Assembly: GCA_025345505.1 (NCBI GenBank)
Contig: JANVCC010000011.1
Coordinates: forward strand, 2,985,849 to 3,049,848
Direction of reading: 5' to 3'
DNA: 64,000 bases
DNA from: Todiramphus chloris collaris
Taxonomy: Eukaryota > Chordata > Aves > Coraciiformes > Alcedinidae
Positions 38,201-49,710 of the stretch are shown one piece after another; position 1 is the first letter of the stretch, and every line of letters begins with the position of its first letter. Below the pieces are notes generated by a model. It was not told the origin of the DNA and did no database searches. It saw only the letters and a list, made by a program, of their open reading frames with translations. Position numbers and translations under genes: made by a program.

Positions 38201-41200
38201 CTTCTTATTTGTAGATGTTTTCTGCTGACACTGAACTTGGCACTAGCAAATGGACAAAAATGCTTCTTCTGCTAAGCATTTTTCATTGGGAAAAGAAAAT
38301 TCCTAAACCACTTTGCTGCAAGAAATGCATATTTTTTTTCCTTGACTGAGGACAGGTGCCATGGGAAATCTCACCCCAATGAATTTCTGCAGCTCCTCAA
38401 AATATTTGCACTGGAACTCCTTGTGTCTTCTCCTTTAAAGATTTCAGATGTGTGGAGACAGTTATCATGACTGCTTAGCCATCCTCAGACAAGTTATTAA
38501 TAATAAATATTTTAATTTGACACTATAAATCTCTTCATCTCTTCAAACTTACTTACCACTTCCGTATTTTGTTGGGGGGTGTATATATATATATATTTAT
38601 ATATGGGATTTATCCTTCGGCTCTGGATGACATTTCAACAGAGCACCATAGAGTGAAAATCTATTACTCACTGGGAAAAGCATGATTAATGAAATTAGGT
38701 GACCTCAGTTCTGCTTTTTCTTCTGCTACAGACTTTCTACATGACACTGGTCATTTCAGCTAGTCTATATGTGTCTTTGTACTCCACCTGCAAAATAACA
38801 ATTGAGGCACATCCCCTCCTTACAGAGACATTAGAAGGATAATTGTAAAAATCTGCTAATTCCTTGCGTAGGGATTTTTACATTATCATGGCACTTCATC
38901 TGTGACATGCTCAGACACCTTGCTGATAAGTGCCTATAAATACAGTCATTTGTTACAAACACAATCTCACGGCATTAGCTGCTGTGACCTTTGCGCTTGA
39001 TAATGACACAGGATGCACCAAAATGTACCTTGTCCATTTGGGGTTGAATGCACCTGTCTCACATTAAGCAACCTCAGGGCAGTCTAGTACTAGGAGAGAC
39101 AGGAAAATTGGTAGAATGCCAGGCAAAAGCTAAGGGAATAATGATCAAATACATGGACACAGAGAAAACGCCTGAGCTGGCAGATAAAGGACAAAAGAAG
39201 GAAAGGAAGCAGCAAAACATACAGATCTTCAAGTTCATTGCTTGTGTCAGTGTTTCCCTCAAAAACTGTCTTTAAAAAAAGCCCTGTCCACTTTCTTCTT
39301 AACTGTGCAGAAAACACTCCTTACAGTCTTTCCTTGAAGTGAGTCAGTCTGTCTGGCTTCTTTAGTACAGTTTAGCTGTAGGAAAACCTCAAACTTGAAA
39401 CCTGCTTACTGATATTAGATGTCATCTGAATTAAGGAATTAATGTTAGGGAAAAAAAAATGGAAAAGATCCTTCTGAAGGGTTCTTTGTTAAACAATAAA
39501 AAGTACAGTTTAATTAAAAAAAAAATTAAAGAGTAATTACCCAGAAAGACTCTCACATCACCACAGATAGCACAACTGAGTTTTTGGAAGGGCTTGGCAC
39601 ATGTTGTGCAGCTGGGTTACAAATTGCTAATTAGGCTCAGCCAAGAAGCTCGACAGTAAGAGGAGCACCAGAATGCCAGTGTCAATCTGATAAAGGGACT
39701 AAATGCGCTGACATTTGACCAAGTCCCAAATGGGGACTTGCTAAAGTGATACTGACAGCCATGGTTTGCAACTGATCCTTCCACTCAACTTTCCGAGCAG
39801 CTGACGGAATGGGAGACCTGGGAAAAAGAGAGTGGATGATGAAGAAAAAAGTTTAGAAGAACTCTGACTAGGCTCAATAAAAGAAAGTAAATTCTAAGTT
39901 GTTTGCAGCAACTAAAAGTATCTGCTCTGCCAGTTTAACCTACTCAGTGAAGCTATTTATAAGGTTCCATCACTGAAGGATCAGGAGATGCTGATGATTC
40001 TTTATGTGGGTATGGTCCTTAACCGTTAGCCTTTTGCAGGAAGCTTTCTACAGTCTTCTACATAGTCTACAAAATACACAGTAAAGCCAACTGAATGAAA
40101 TACTTCAACGAAAACCCATTACTTAAATTTTCTGAGGAAGGACAGGGCAAAAAGCAACATAAAGCTCATATACATTCATGACTGTGGATAATTAAGTCCA
40201 AGAGGAAAGAGCTTATTGATAAGATTTACATACAACAAAACACCTACATGCAGGTTTTATTCTTGTTATCTTTTTAGGTCTGGTCTAACCTACAGCAGCA
40301 AAACATTGGGCCTTAATCTGACATTTTTAGTATCCATGAGAGGGCTTGGTATTGTGACCAGCTGTTGTACAGTTTCTCCAGCTCCCCACTGCATGCTTCT
40401 GACTCCATTCTGCTCCATGAAGACTCACAAACTGATAGTTCTTAAAAATCTCCTTCAACATCATCTTTTTAGCAATATTAGCACCGTTAGTTGTAGCTCC
40501 TCCAAAAGGAAAAGAAAGTATCTTTACTCCATGACAGTTTAGTTACAAAATGTAACATCTTTTGAGGACCACCTACCACTTCCAGAAAACCCATGATCTA
40601 ATCATCATTGTTCTCAAAACTATTCTTCTCTGTTGGCTCCATTCCTGAAAGACTCAGGGCCTTATTGTTTTGAACACTTCACCCAAAATTTGAACCTAAT
40701 TCACCTACTCGATGTGTGTCCTTTTTCTGCTTAGGAAAGCACAATCATCCTCTATGATGTGCCAAGTAATCTGGTCACTGTTGGAAAGAGGTGCCACTTC
40801 TGCCATCCAAAACATATTGGGTCTCTATGCCTCATTGACTCACCATTTTTGCATCCCAAGATGTCTCAGTTGAGCTATAATGGGAAGGTGGGAGGATAAG
40901 GGACACAGGAAAGCTTCTAAGCAAATAGGAAATGAAGAGGAAAAGACACTGATGCTGGTCTCTGAAATTATAAAACAGGCTCCAACTATATTATTTAAGT
41001 GAAAGTATTTTAGAACTGAGTTTTATAGGAAATGCAACGCATAGTAAAGTTGGGCTGTGCCGTCCTGCAATGTTTCAGTGGATAATCCTTTTACTCACTA
41101 TGTGGTTGATGAGGCAAGGCTTTTAAAATTTGATGATTCTCTCCTTTACTCCAGTACAACCAAAGAAACACTCACTTTGCATGAGATCTCAAAGAAAGGG

Positions 41201-42000
41201 AATCACACTTCTACATTTTTAGGTCTGTAAAATCCGAGTCAAGCATTCAGTAGCTCATAAGGTGGAAGATAATTTTTCTACCTAATACTGAATTACAATA
41301 ATTTCATAATTTTTCAGAAGTGATCCCATAACCATTATTTCTATGAGAGGTAAAGACTTTACGGTGCAATAACTTTCAGAGATGAATAATGTATTCATGT
41401 CAAGTCTTCACAAAAAATGTCTGCAGAACTTATCAGTTCTGTATTCTCACAGTATTTTACGTCTGGTATTTATTTTGCAAGTTGTGGCCACATACTCAGC
41501 TCTGCAGAAGACTCCAAATAAGAGGAATTCCTTCCATTGAATTTGAGGCACCATGAAAGCCAAACTGAGAACAGAAGGAAAAATACATTATTTCCATGTT
41601 TATTATAAAATGAGTTCTCTCTTTGATGATCATATGCAAAGTTCTTTTACTACATATAAGCTGTCTGGTAGCTTTGTAATGATCCAAAGGAGTTAGGAAA
41701 AAATAGTTTAATAAAATACATAATATTTTATGATTGGGATTTTGAAACTACTTTTTTTATGTAGGAGGTTTCAACCAAATTAGCAAGTAAATGTCACACT
41801 CAAAGGACAGACTCTTCCAGATATATTGAAATGGTTGTAAACTGTACTTGGACTCAGCTGTTAGCATCCAACAACTAGAGGTGACTGCCCCGAAGCTGAT
41901 CTGACAAGACAGAAATTTACTGCATCAGTGCAAAGCCAACAGGATCAGCTCACACCCGTTCCTCCTGCAGTTTTAAATGGCAAAGGACATTTTGTACCAG

Positions 42001-42618
42001 TACGGGTTAGGGGTTGATCTGCTGGAAAGCAGCTCTGTGGAGAAGGAACCTGGGAACCCTGGTTGACAACAAGCTGCGCATGAGCCAGCAGCGTGCTCTT
42101 GATGCCAAGAAGCCCAATGGTGTCCTGGGGTGCATTCAGAAGAGTGTGACCAACAGGTGGAGGGAGGTTCTCCTCCCCCTTTACTCTGCCCTAGTGAGGC
42201 CACCTGGAGTATTGTGTCCAATTCTGACCCCCCAGTTTGAGAGAGACAAGGAACTACTGGAGAGAGTCCAGTGGAGGGTTCTAAAGCTGCTGAGGGGACT
42301 GATGAGGAAAGGCTGAGAGCCCTGGGGCTGTTTAGCCTAGAGAAGAGAAGCCTGAGAGGGGATCTTATCAATGTTTATCGATATTTAAAGGGTGGGGGTC
42401 AAGAGGATGGAGCCAGACTCTTCTCAGTGGTGCCCAGTGACAGACACAAATTGAAATAGCAAAGGAAAAACTTTCCTGTGAAGGTGGCAGCACCCTGGAA
42501 CAGGCTGCCCAGAAAGGTTTTGGAGTCTCTTCTGCATATATTCAAAACCTGCCAAGACAGTATCCTCTGTCCTCCGCAACCTTCTCTGGGTAACCCTGCT
42601 TTAGCAGGGGAGGACTTT
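42001..42618 (+). mobile_element. CR1 LINE 3' portion
   Basis: About 620 bp. It reads the end of the CR1 reverse-transcriptase frame (LGTLVDNKLRMSQQRALDAK and LLPLYSALVRPP), then the 3' UTR with AGAAGAGAAGCCTGAGAGG, ATATTCAAAACCTGCC and CCCTGCTTTAGCAGGGG. Frames are broken around 42316. Antisense to TENM2. The final tail seems lost. Confidence 0.92.
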
Positions 42619-43428
42619 ACACTGAGCTGGCCAAGGAGTGCTCAAGCTCTCCAGTTTGGTCTTGGGTCAGCAAATCTCTGCAGAAGTGAAACAGTGAAGA
42701 TCTAGGGGCAGAAAACTCCATCTTTTTGCAGAATAAATGTTTTAGGGTCCCACATGAGGATCATTACAACAGTGAGCAGGTATTTAATTTGAAGAACCCT
42801 TATGCAATAATGAAATAATCAAATATTTCCATTGAAGATGATATACAGTTTCTAATGATGTTACTATACTGAATAGAGTTACCGACTCAGAGTTATCTCA
42901 TAGTTATCACAGCAGATATGTCCATCAGTGAGTAATGTAAAGCAATGTGCATGTGGGCTACTTTTCTTTTAGAGGAATGTACCTTGAATATTGAATAAAT
43001 ATTAAACTAATATCTACGTGGCAGAGCAAAGAGAATGCATCAGCATCTCCACTGTAGTTTATACTCCTAAAACCAAATGTACATGTCAGCACCTGTGTAA
43101 TTCAGGAGGTACTTAACTCATTAGGATTTTTGTTTATCTTCTTGGGAGTTTTGAAGACTTGAGTTTTGCTTTCTGCACATTCCAAGAGCTCCAACATATG
43201 CAGGTATCACCTGAGACCTTTTAATCCCAGGCACAGGATGGTGCATTTATATCAGCTGCTTTGCCTGATCATCAAAGCAGGCCCAAATCACACTAGAAGA
43301 TCCTACTCAAGAGTTTCTGTTTGGTAGTAAATAGACAATGTTTTTTAATACTCATTAGAAATTGCATCCCAGTTTCTCTAATGATTGTACACAGTCATTC
43401 CTTCTGTTGCCTCTCGTGAAAAGGCAAT

Positions 43429-43447
43429 GTAATTACGTTATAATTAC
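43429..43447. promoter_or_regulatory. Palindromic paired TAATTA motif
   Basis: GTAATTA and TAATTAC face each other across five bases (CGTTA), making a 19-bp inverted repeat of two homeodomain core sites. The arrangement is visible; function as an enhancer site is speculative. Confidence 0.3.
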
Positions 43448-43498
43448 ACTATCTATGCTATGGAAAATAAAAACGAATAGGAACTTTAAACTGAAATA

Positions 43499-43612
43499 AT
43501 CACAGAATCCCAGAATGGTGGGGGTTGGAAGGGACCTCTGGAGATAATCTAGTCCAACCCCCTGCTAAAGCAGGGTCACCTAGAGCAGGTTGAACAGGAT
43601 CACATCCAGGAA
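43499..43612 (-). mobile_element. CR1 LINE very short 3' end
   Basis: About 114 bp. On the plus strand it starts ATCACAGAATCCCAGAATGG, followed by GGTTGGAAGGGACCTCTGGA and CCTGCTAAAGCAGGGTCACC, the reverse of a CR1 3' terminus. It is extremely 5'-truncated and in the same orientation as TENM2. Confidence 0.9.
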
Positions 43613-43888
43613 AGAAAAAAATCACTAAGCCTTTGAAAATTCCTTGTTATTCTCCTATGTTTCAAAAAGCTAAGACTTGAAGATAATAGGTAGTTCGTTT
43701 AATCAGAAAGCAACGAAAACAGAATGATGCCTTTGGAAGACAGTAAGTCTGTGAAGGAGAAGGTTTGAAGAGGCTCTCTGTCAGTTTGGTTTAAAATACA
43801 GAAAAATACGATCCTATTCACATCAGTCTAGGTACCATGCTGTGCCATGAGTGCTCACTCTCAGGAACAGTAGTTGGTGTCTAATATA

Positions 43889-44534
43889 TATAGAATCATA
43901 GAATCATTTAATTTGGAAAAGACCTTCAAGATCATCAAGTCCAACTGTTAACCCAGCACTGTCAAGTCCACCAGTAAACCATATCCCTCAGCATGACAGC
44001 TACATGTCTTTTAAATATCTCCAGGGATGAGGACTCCCAACACTTCACGGGCATCCTGCTCCAGTGACTGACAAGCCTTTCTCTGAAGAAGTTTTTCCTA
44101 ACATGCAATCTAAATGCCCCCTGGTGCAACTTCAGGCTGTTTCTTCTTGTCCTGTCGCTTATTCCTTGGGAGAAGAGACTGACCCTCACCTTGCTACAAC
44201 CTCCTTTCAGGAAGTTGTCAGGAGTGAGGTCTTCCCTGAGCCTCCTTTTTTCCAGGCTAAACAACTCCAGGTACCTCAGTCTTTCCTCAGAAGACTTGTT
44301 CTCTACACTCTTCACCAGCTTCATTGCCCTTCTCTGATCATGCTCCAGAACCTCAATGTCCTTCCTGTAGTGAGGGACCCAAAACTGAACCAGGTATTCA
44401 AGGTGTGGCCTCATCAGTGCCTAGTATAGGGGGATCACTGCCCTAGTCCTCCTGGTCACACTAGTGCTGATACAAGCCAGGATGTTACTCAAGCAGATCA
44501 ACACTCCTACCCAACTTGGTGTCAACTGCACAGT
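43889..44534 (-). mobile_element. CR1 LINE with internal deletion
   Basis: The 3' end at low coordinates shows ATAGAATCATAGAATCATTT, then GACCTTCAAGATCATCAAGT. At 43962-44414 a 150-codon minus open frame covers the CR1 3' coding end ([51 protein letters not shown]). Near 44490 the sequence jumps from AAGCCAGGATG to CAAGCAGATCAACACTCCTA, which are several hundred bases apart in typical CR1 copies. That marks an internal deletion. Confidence 0.9.
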
Positions 44535-45004
44535 CTCAAACTGATGCAGCATTTATCTTGCAAAGTTGCCCTAACTTTCAAAGCTGTTGTGCTCTATGAG
44601 CTCCTGCATTGTCCCTGGGGTGCCTACAGTTCAAGAGTGCATCCAACCCATGGCATGTCACTGGTAGCCCAACGGAGATTCCTCGTGCTGGAGCCGGGCC
44701 AGAGACATGGGCTGGACCAGCAAACTTGTGAGGGATCAGCAGCAGAAAGCCACACCTGGTGAGTTTATGGGTTTTGACTTCTAACTTTGACTTTTGCCAG
44801 AAAATAAGTGTTTCTTACTTTGCTCTATCAAAATCACACTTTTCTTGAGGGAAAAGTACAGGAAAGACATGGCACACTACTTCTCCTGTGAAGGAATCTC
44901 AGGAAGATCTTCTGTCACGAACCTGCAGCCCTCCAGGTGCAGGAAGAAATGAGTGAAAGGAAGAGAGAAGGTGCTTTGAGAATCTTCTTTCAAGGATACT
45001 GAGA

Positions 45005-45023
45005 TATAATAATAATAATAATA
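45005..45023. repeat. (TAA)n trinucleotide repeat
   Basis: Six perfect TAA-type units in unique intronic sequence. Confidence 0.9.
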
Positions 45024-46289
45024 CTTTTTTGAAATCACTCAGAACTGAGCCAGAGGGACTACCAAAACCTTTTGAAAGCTATTTTGATCCCCCACTATCT
45101 CTTAGTTGTTCTGTGACTGTGATCAATACTCACAATTCTGTTTTTGATGGGGCTTTGGATCGATGTAGTTTCACAATAAACCACATCCATTTATTTATTT
45201 ATAGTGAATTAGTGCGCATATGCATTTATTGCATACCTGTCTATCTTAGCATCTAACAGTGCTTGTGTAACCCTCCCTAGCTGGGTCAATGAGGTATGGT
45301 GTGCAGCCTGGCACACAGTGGGGACACAGGGAGGTGGAATGACATGTTTACAGATACCTTGTCACTCACTAGTGAAAAAAATGTGCAAATTTAATTCTGA
45401 CCAGAATTTTAAACTGTGAAAACAAACTACTTTTTGTACTTAGACTATTGACCTGAGGGCAATAAGAGGCTACTCTTGCAGATGATACCAGATCCTGCTT
45501 TCTGGTTATTTGTAGCTGCCCATTTAATTGGGATGGGTTAATACTGCTGGCAGCAAGTAGATCTGTACAACCTGTCCCCAAAAAGAAGGAGTAAAAAACA
45601 CACCTACTTAAAAATCTTTTTCTTTTCAAATATTCTTTACAAAAACCTGCCAATTCTGCACATGGTTTTCTGAGGTACTTTAATCCTATGTCAACACTTA
45701 ACATAAAAGATTCTGTGGATCAGGACTTTAGCCTGTTCTTGCAATTTTCTGACACTGTCCCTCAAGAGAGAACAAATATATCAGGTGTCCTACTTAAAAG
45801 TCAACAACCTGACACCACTGCATCTTGTGCTGCTCCTTATGGTGATGGACAACTAAGAATGGCTTAAAAATACAAAGCAAACAGCAAGAGTAAGTGGTTT
45901 CAAAATCAATACAAGAACGATCAAGTAGCAGAAGAGTACTTGTTATCTGTTCATCAAAATGATGTGAAAAGACATTCTGTGCATTCAGAATTTAATTTAG
46001 CTACTTGCTTTATCATCATAAACACTCATTTCAATATGGGCAATGATTATTTTTTCTTCCCAAACATGAATAATATATAACTGCTGGTATTTTGGAGGAG
46101 ACAAGGTCTTTACCTTTATCCATCAGGGTAATTTATCATTGTCTTTCTTTTTCTTCTGCAGTGGTGAGAGAGCTTGTCAGCTCAGCTTGTTCTTAAAAAG
46201 CTGGAGTGTAATTCAATAATAAATTCACTCAAAGGCTAGCTGTCACGAGGCATTCATTTATTTGTATCCATTAGGTGATCTGCACTGCT

Positions 46290-47161
46290 GTTCTCTCTAA
46301 AGAGTAGCTGAGCTGTGTTTCTGAAGCCCAGGAAATATATTACATAGATAGTCAGTCATCTCCTTCACACTGCTGCCACTTCTGCATAGTCCATACAGGA
46401 ATGCAAATGTGCTGTGGTTCCCTCTGGTGTGATAATCAGACAGCCACGACCTGGTAAATCCCTGAGGAGAAGGCTGATGGTCCTGACCTGAATGATGAGT
46501 GCGTCTGTGCCACAGGTGACTCTGGAGGACACCAGACATGCAGGGCACAGAGGTCCACATCACTCTGTGTTGCCTGCCTATGAGGGACTGCTGACAGTAA
46601 GTGGCATGGATCCAACTCCATTCCTACCCCATAAAGATGGTGGAGCTGGGACAGAAAGACATAGGACATTCCATGCCCAGCAACCTACAGTCCTGATATA
46701 CACAAGAAGGAGATGAATTAATGAATCACAGCAGCAGCAACAGAGGGAAGAGGGTTGTCCTATGGCATAATGCTGGAGCCTTCCAGCAGAACAAAAAGAT
46801 TACTTGCCAGCCCTCCTGTTGAACAAGATATTCATCCAGCAGCTGAAGGAAAGATGAAAATGGTTCATCTTGCTCCCAGCCACTGCTGTGATCTTCACGG
46901 AGACACTGAGCAGCTCCATGGATAAGAGGAATATTATCACCTGTTGTGAAAGCAACTGGAGGAGATTCAACAGTGAGAACACTACAGAAGAAAGGGCATA
47001 TCCATACAAGCAAACACAGTCAATCTCATTTGCCCAGACAAACTGTATCCCAGGCAGTCCCAGGCCATGTTCCTCCAAGTCACTGCTTGACCACTGCTGA
47101 AGCTGCCATTTCCAGGGTGACAAGACACAGTTGTTTAAAGGTTCAGCTTTCTAGGTGGTAA
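46290..47161. other. Unexplained stretch open in many frames
   Basis: About 870 bp in which open frames of 71-107 codons overlap on both strands, against a background where stops are frequent. It is richer in GC than its surroundings. None of the translations resembles a protein I recognise, and there is no intact long frame. It could be a decayed retrocopy, an unfamiliar transposon or chance. Confidence 0.3.
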
Positions 47162-49493
47162 AAAGAGGCAATTGAAACTACAAAGAGAAGCCAAGTAAGC
47201 ACAAAACACTTGCAAGGGTTTAGTTTTATCCAGATCTATAGGATCTTTAAGAACTAACAGCAACACCTTGTCTTTTAAGGTCCCTAAAGAGTAATGGCAC
47301 TTTTAGCAACACTGATTAGATTGATAAGCCTGGACTGTGCACTGTAGTGCTGTCTCAGATCTTCTGTTGAGGTCCTTCGCTGTTACTTGAAATCACTCTG
47401 GTGATGAATTAAGATAGTTAATGAGAGATGCAGTACAATCACAGCTTGAGGTGACCTCACTGTAGACCATATTTTGTGATACACACCTTATGCTGGTATT
47501 TTAAGAATGGCAACCTCATAAATCATCACTATCCCCGTATAATTCTTTGTGTTAACTTAAATGGAACAAAAAGCCCCATCTATTAGTTTCACTGCAGTTA
47601 ATGAAAAGCAATCATTAAACCCCTTCCTATTGATTTGAATCTTTGCATTCTCTCACTCTAGTAATCTATATGCCAGATAAACATTTTGGCTAGCAGGTGC
47701 TCTTTTGAATCCTGAGTCTTTCTTTAGAAGAACATTTACAGATGGCTAGCAATTCCTTCCTACACAGAGCTCTGCCATCAGATCTATGAAACACATGTAA
47801 CTCCTGTAGGAGATAATGTGACCCTAAATGACATGGTATTTCTGCTGGTCCTCTGCTGGCACTTCCAGAAGCAAATTCACTGTACAAATGAGAGATTCCC
47901 ATCATTTTCCTCCACCTCTATGTGCTGCTGAATGCAAGCAGACTTTAAAGAGAAGTTGTAATTTTATTTTTTTTATCTCACATGCACAAAGACTCCTATA
48001 GTTCCTTAGCTGTATGGAAAAGCTTATTGAACACGGACATATGTCTACCAAAACTCTCTACTTATCAGAATGGATACACATGGACCTGATACCAGAGTCT
48101 TCTGTAGAAAGGTTTTAGACTGTGAGCTCAGCTGAGGAATTTCAACCCTAAATATATATGAAAAATGAAATTATGACTATAATCTATTTTATATTCCAAA
48201 GCCTGATTTTAGAGCAACAACTCAGAAAAACTGAGAGCAGAGAATTCACTGTGCTAACATTTAGTCCAGAGTCTGGACTGTTCAGCATTCAGACCCTGCA
48301 GTCTGCAGAATGCTGATGAAGTACAACAGTTTGGCCTTAATCTGAATCACTGTTGTCAGCTTTCTTGGACTCTGAAGGGCTTGGCAGCAAGACAAGTCAG
48401 GGAAACTATCACATCAGGCCAACTCTCTGACACTGGCATGCTTCTAAGTGGTTCACTTCTGATGTCAGACCACCAGAGATGGTGATACATGGAAGGTGGT
48501 ACCCAAGGGATGCTGGCAATGTCCCTTCATGGGAGAGCATTAGGTCAGACCCATAAGGGCCTGAGAGTCCTGCTGAGATGCAAGTGCTGAAGTAAATACC
48601 CACACGAACAGAAGTGGGATATCTTTTCAGTACCAACCTATTCACTGCTATGTGTGGAAAAGCTGAAAGTAAGCCATTAATGTCTGGGTGGAATTAACAG
48701 AGTCTAAACTTAAGTGTTGAGGACCACCTCCCGGCTCAGGGTCACCACTTCTGAAAAGCAACAGTCAGGGCAGACACTGAATGATCTAATAATCTGACAC
48801 CCCAGGGTATGTATTATGGTGTCCTGCTATAAGCATGTGATTTTAAAGGGATGGCCTCCCCTGACAGTCAGGCTTGTACTTCAACAAAGGGCTGAGATGC
48901 AGTCACAGAATTTAACTGTATAAGACTTCTTTCCCAGTTCCAGTTTCTTGATGATGACTACAGTGATAAAGAATGTTTCAGTATTAAAACCAACCTATAT
49001 TCATAGAGTTGATAGTTTATATTGGAAATCACTCTAATAGCTCTCCCCAGAGTGTAAGATTTTCCTCAGTTCTTTTGAGTTCTCTAATAGTCACACTATA
49101 GATTGTAAATACCATTCTAGTTTCTCTTTCTTTTGGCTTTGTCAGGGCAAGAAGTTCTGCCATTGCTGTTTACAAGATACTTCTGGAAAACATCAATCAC
49201 TTGAACTATCAGAGCCTTTCTGAATGGATGGCTTTCCCTCCTTGAAAAAAAAGAAGGCAGGAAAGATGCAACTGCCTATATGCGTTGGGAAATAAGTATC
49301 TTGTCTTAACTGTCTGCCAGGACACTGCAGATGAGGAGACAGTCAGCATAAATACATCAGCCACAACATTTTCCAGATATCTGCTTCCCCTAGACAATTT
49401 CCATGTTCTGCACCTTGCTGCCATTCCATGTTTTAAAATGGCCAAGTGGCTTAGGCTTTACCTCTTACCGAATCGAAATCAGAGTTCACTCAC

Positions 49494-49710
49494 CCTCCTT
49501 CGAAAGGATTATCTCCCGGTATAACATGAGTGCTGTCCTTGCCGATCAGGAACTTGATCCGATCGTAGAATGAATGCAAGCTCTGCTGGGAGATGGGGGT
49601 TTGCGTCTCCTGGATGATATCCAGGGGGTCCGGGGAGCCCAGGCACAGAGCATTGACGTGGCACAGTGGCTGCAAGCAGCAGTCTGGGTCCATGCAATCC
49701 ACCAGGCCAT
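49494..49710 (-). CDS. TENM2: Teneurin-2 coding exon: end of cysteine-rich segment, into TTR-like domain
   Basis: This 217-nt exon is read on the minus strand. It begins with two bases (AT) that complete an Asp codon after the acceptor CCCTCTGCAG, and ends with GG before the donor GTGAGT. It encodes [11 protein letters not shown], the cysteine-rich linker that follows the teneurin EGF repeats, then [20 protein letters not shown], the segment entering the TTR-like domain. Teneurins are single-pass adhesion proteins whose C-terminal ectodomain faces the synaptic cleft. The SPDPLDIIQ and [15 protein letters not shown] strings are typical of vertebrate teneurins. The paralogue is assigned from the later exons. 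Upstream exons with the EGF repeats were not found between here and 64000. Both splice sites are canonical and the frame is open throughout. The family and exon limits are near certain; the paralogue is very likely. Confidence 0.93.

Larger units (their letters stand above)
34405..49493 (-). other. TENM2: TENM2 large intron
   Basis: About 15.1 kb, the largest complete intron here. It contains a MIR-like fragment near 35.1 kb, three CR1 copies between 42.0 and 44.5 kb, a TAA repeat at 45.0 kb, and an unexplained stretch with many open frames at 46.3-47.2 kb. The rest, including 36-41 kb and 47.2-49.4 kb, is unique-looking sequence without recognisable features. Flanking exon phases (GG|A) join directly, so no constitutive exon is missing. 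Confidence 0.85.

Noticed and set aside
43962-44414. A 150-codon open frame as a host gene
   Set aside because: It is the 3' coding end and UTR of a CR1 element.
44555-44770. GC-rich 72-codon plus frame ending near a GTGAGT-like donor
   Set aside because: Wrong strand for TENM2, no acceptor or domain recognised; it lies just beyond a CR1 copy and is probably intronic noise.
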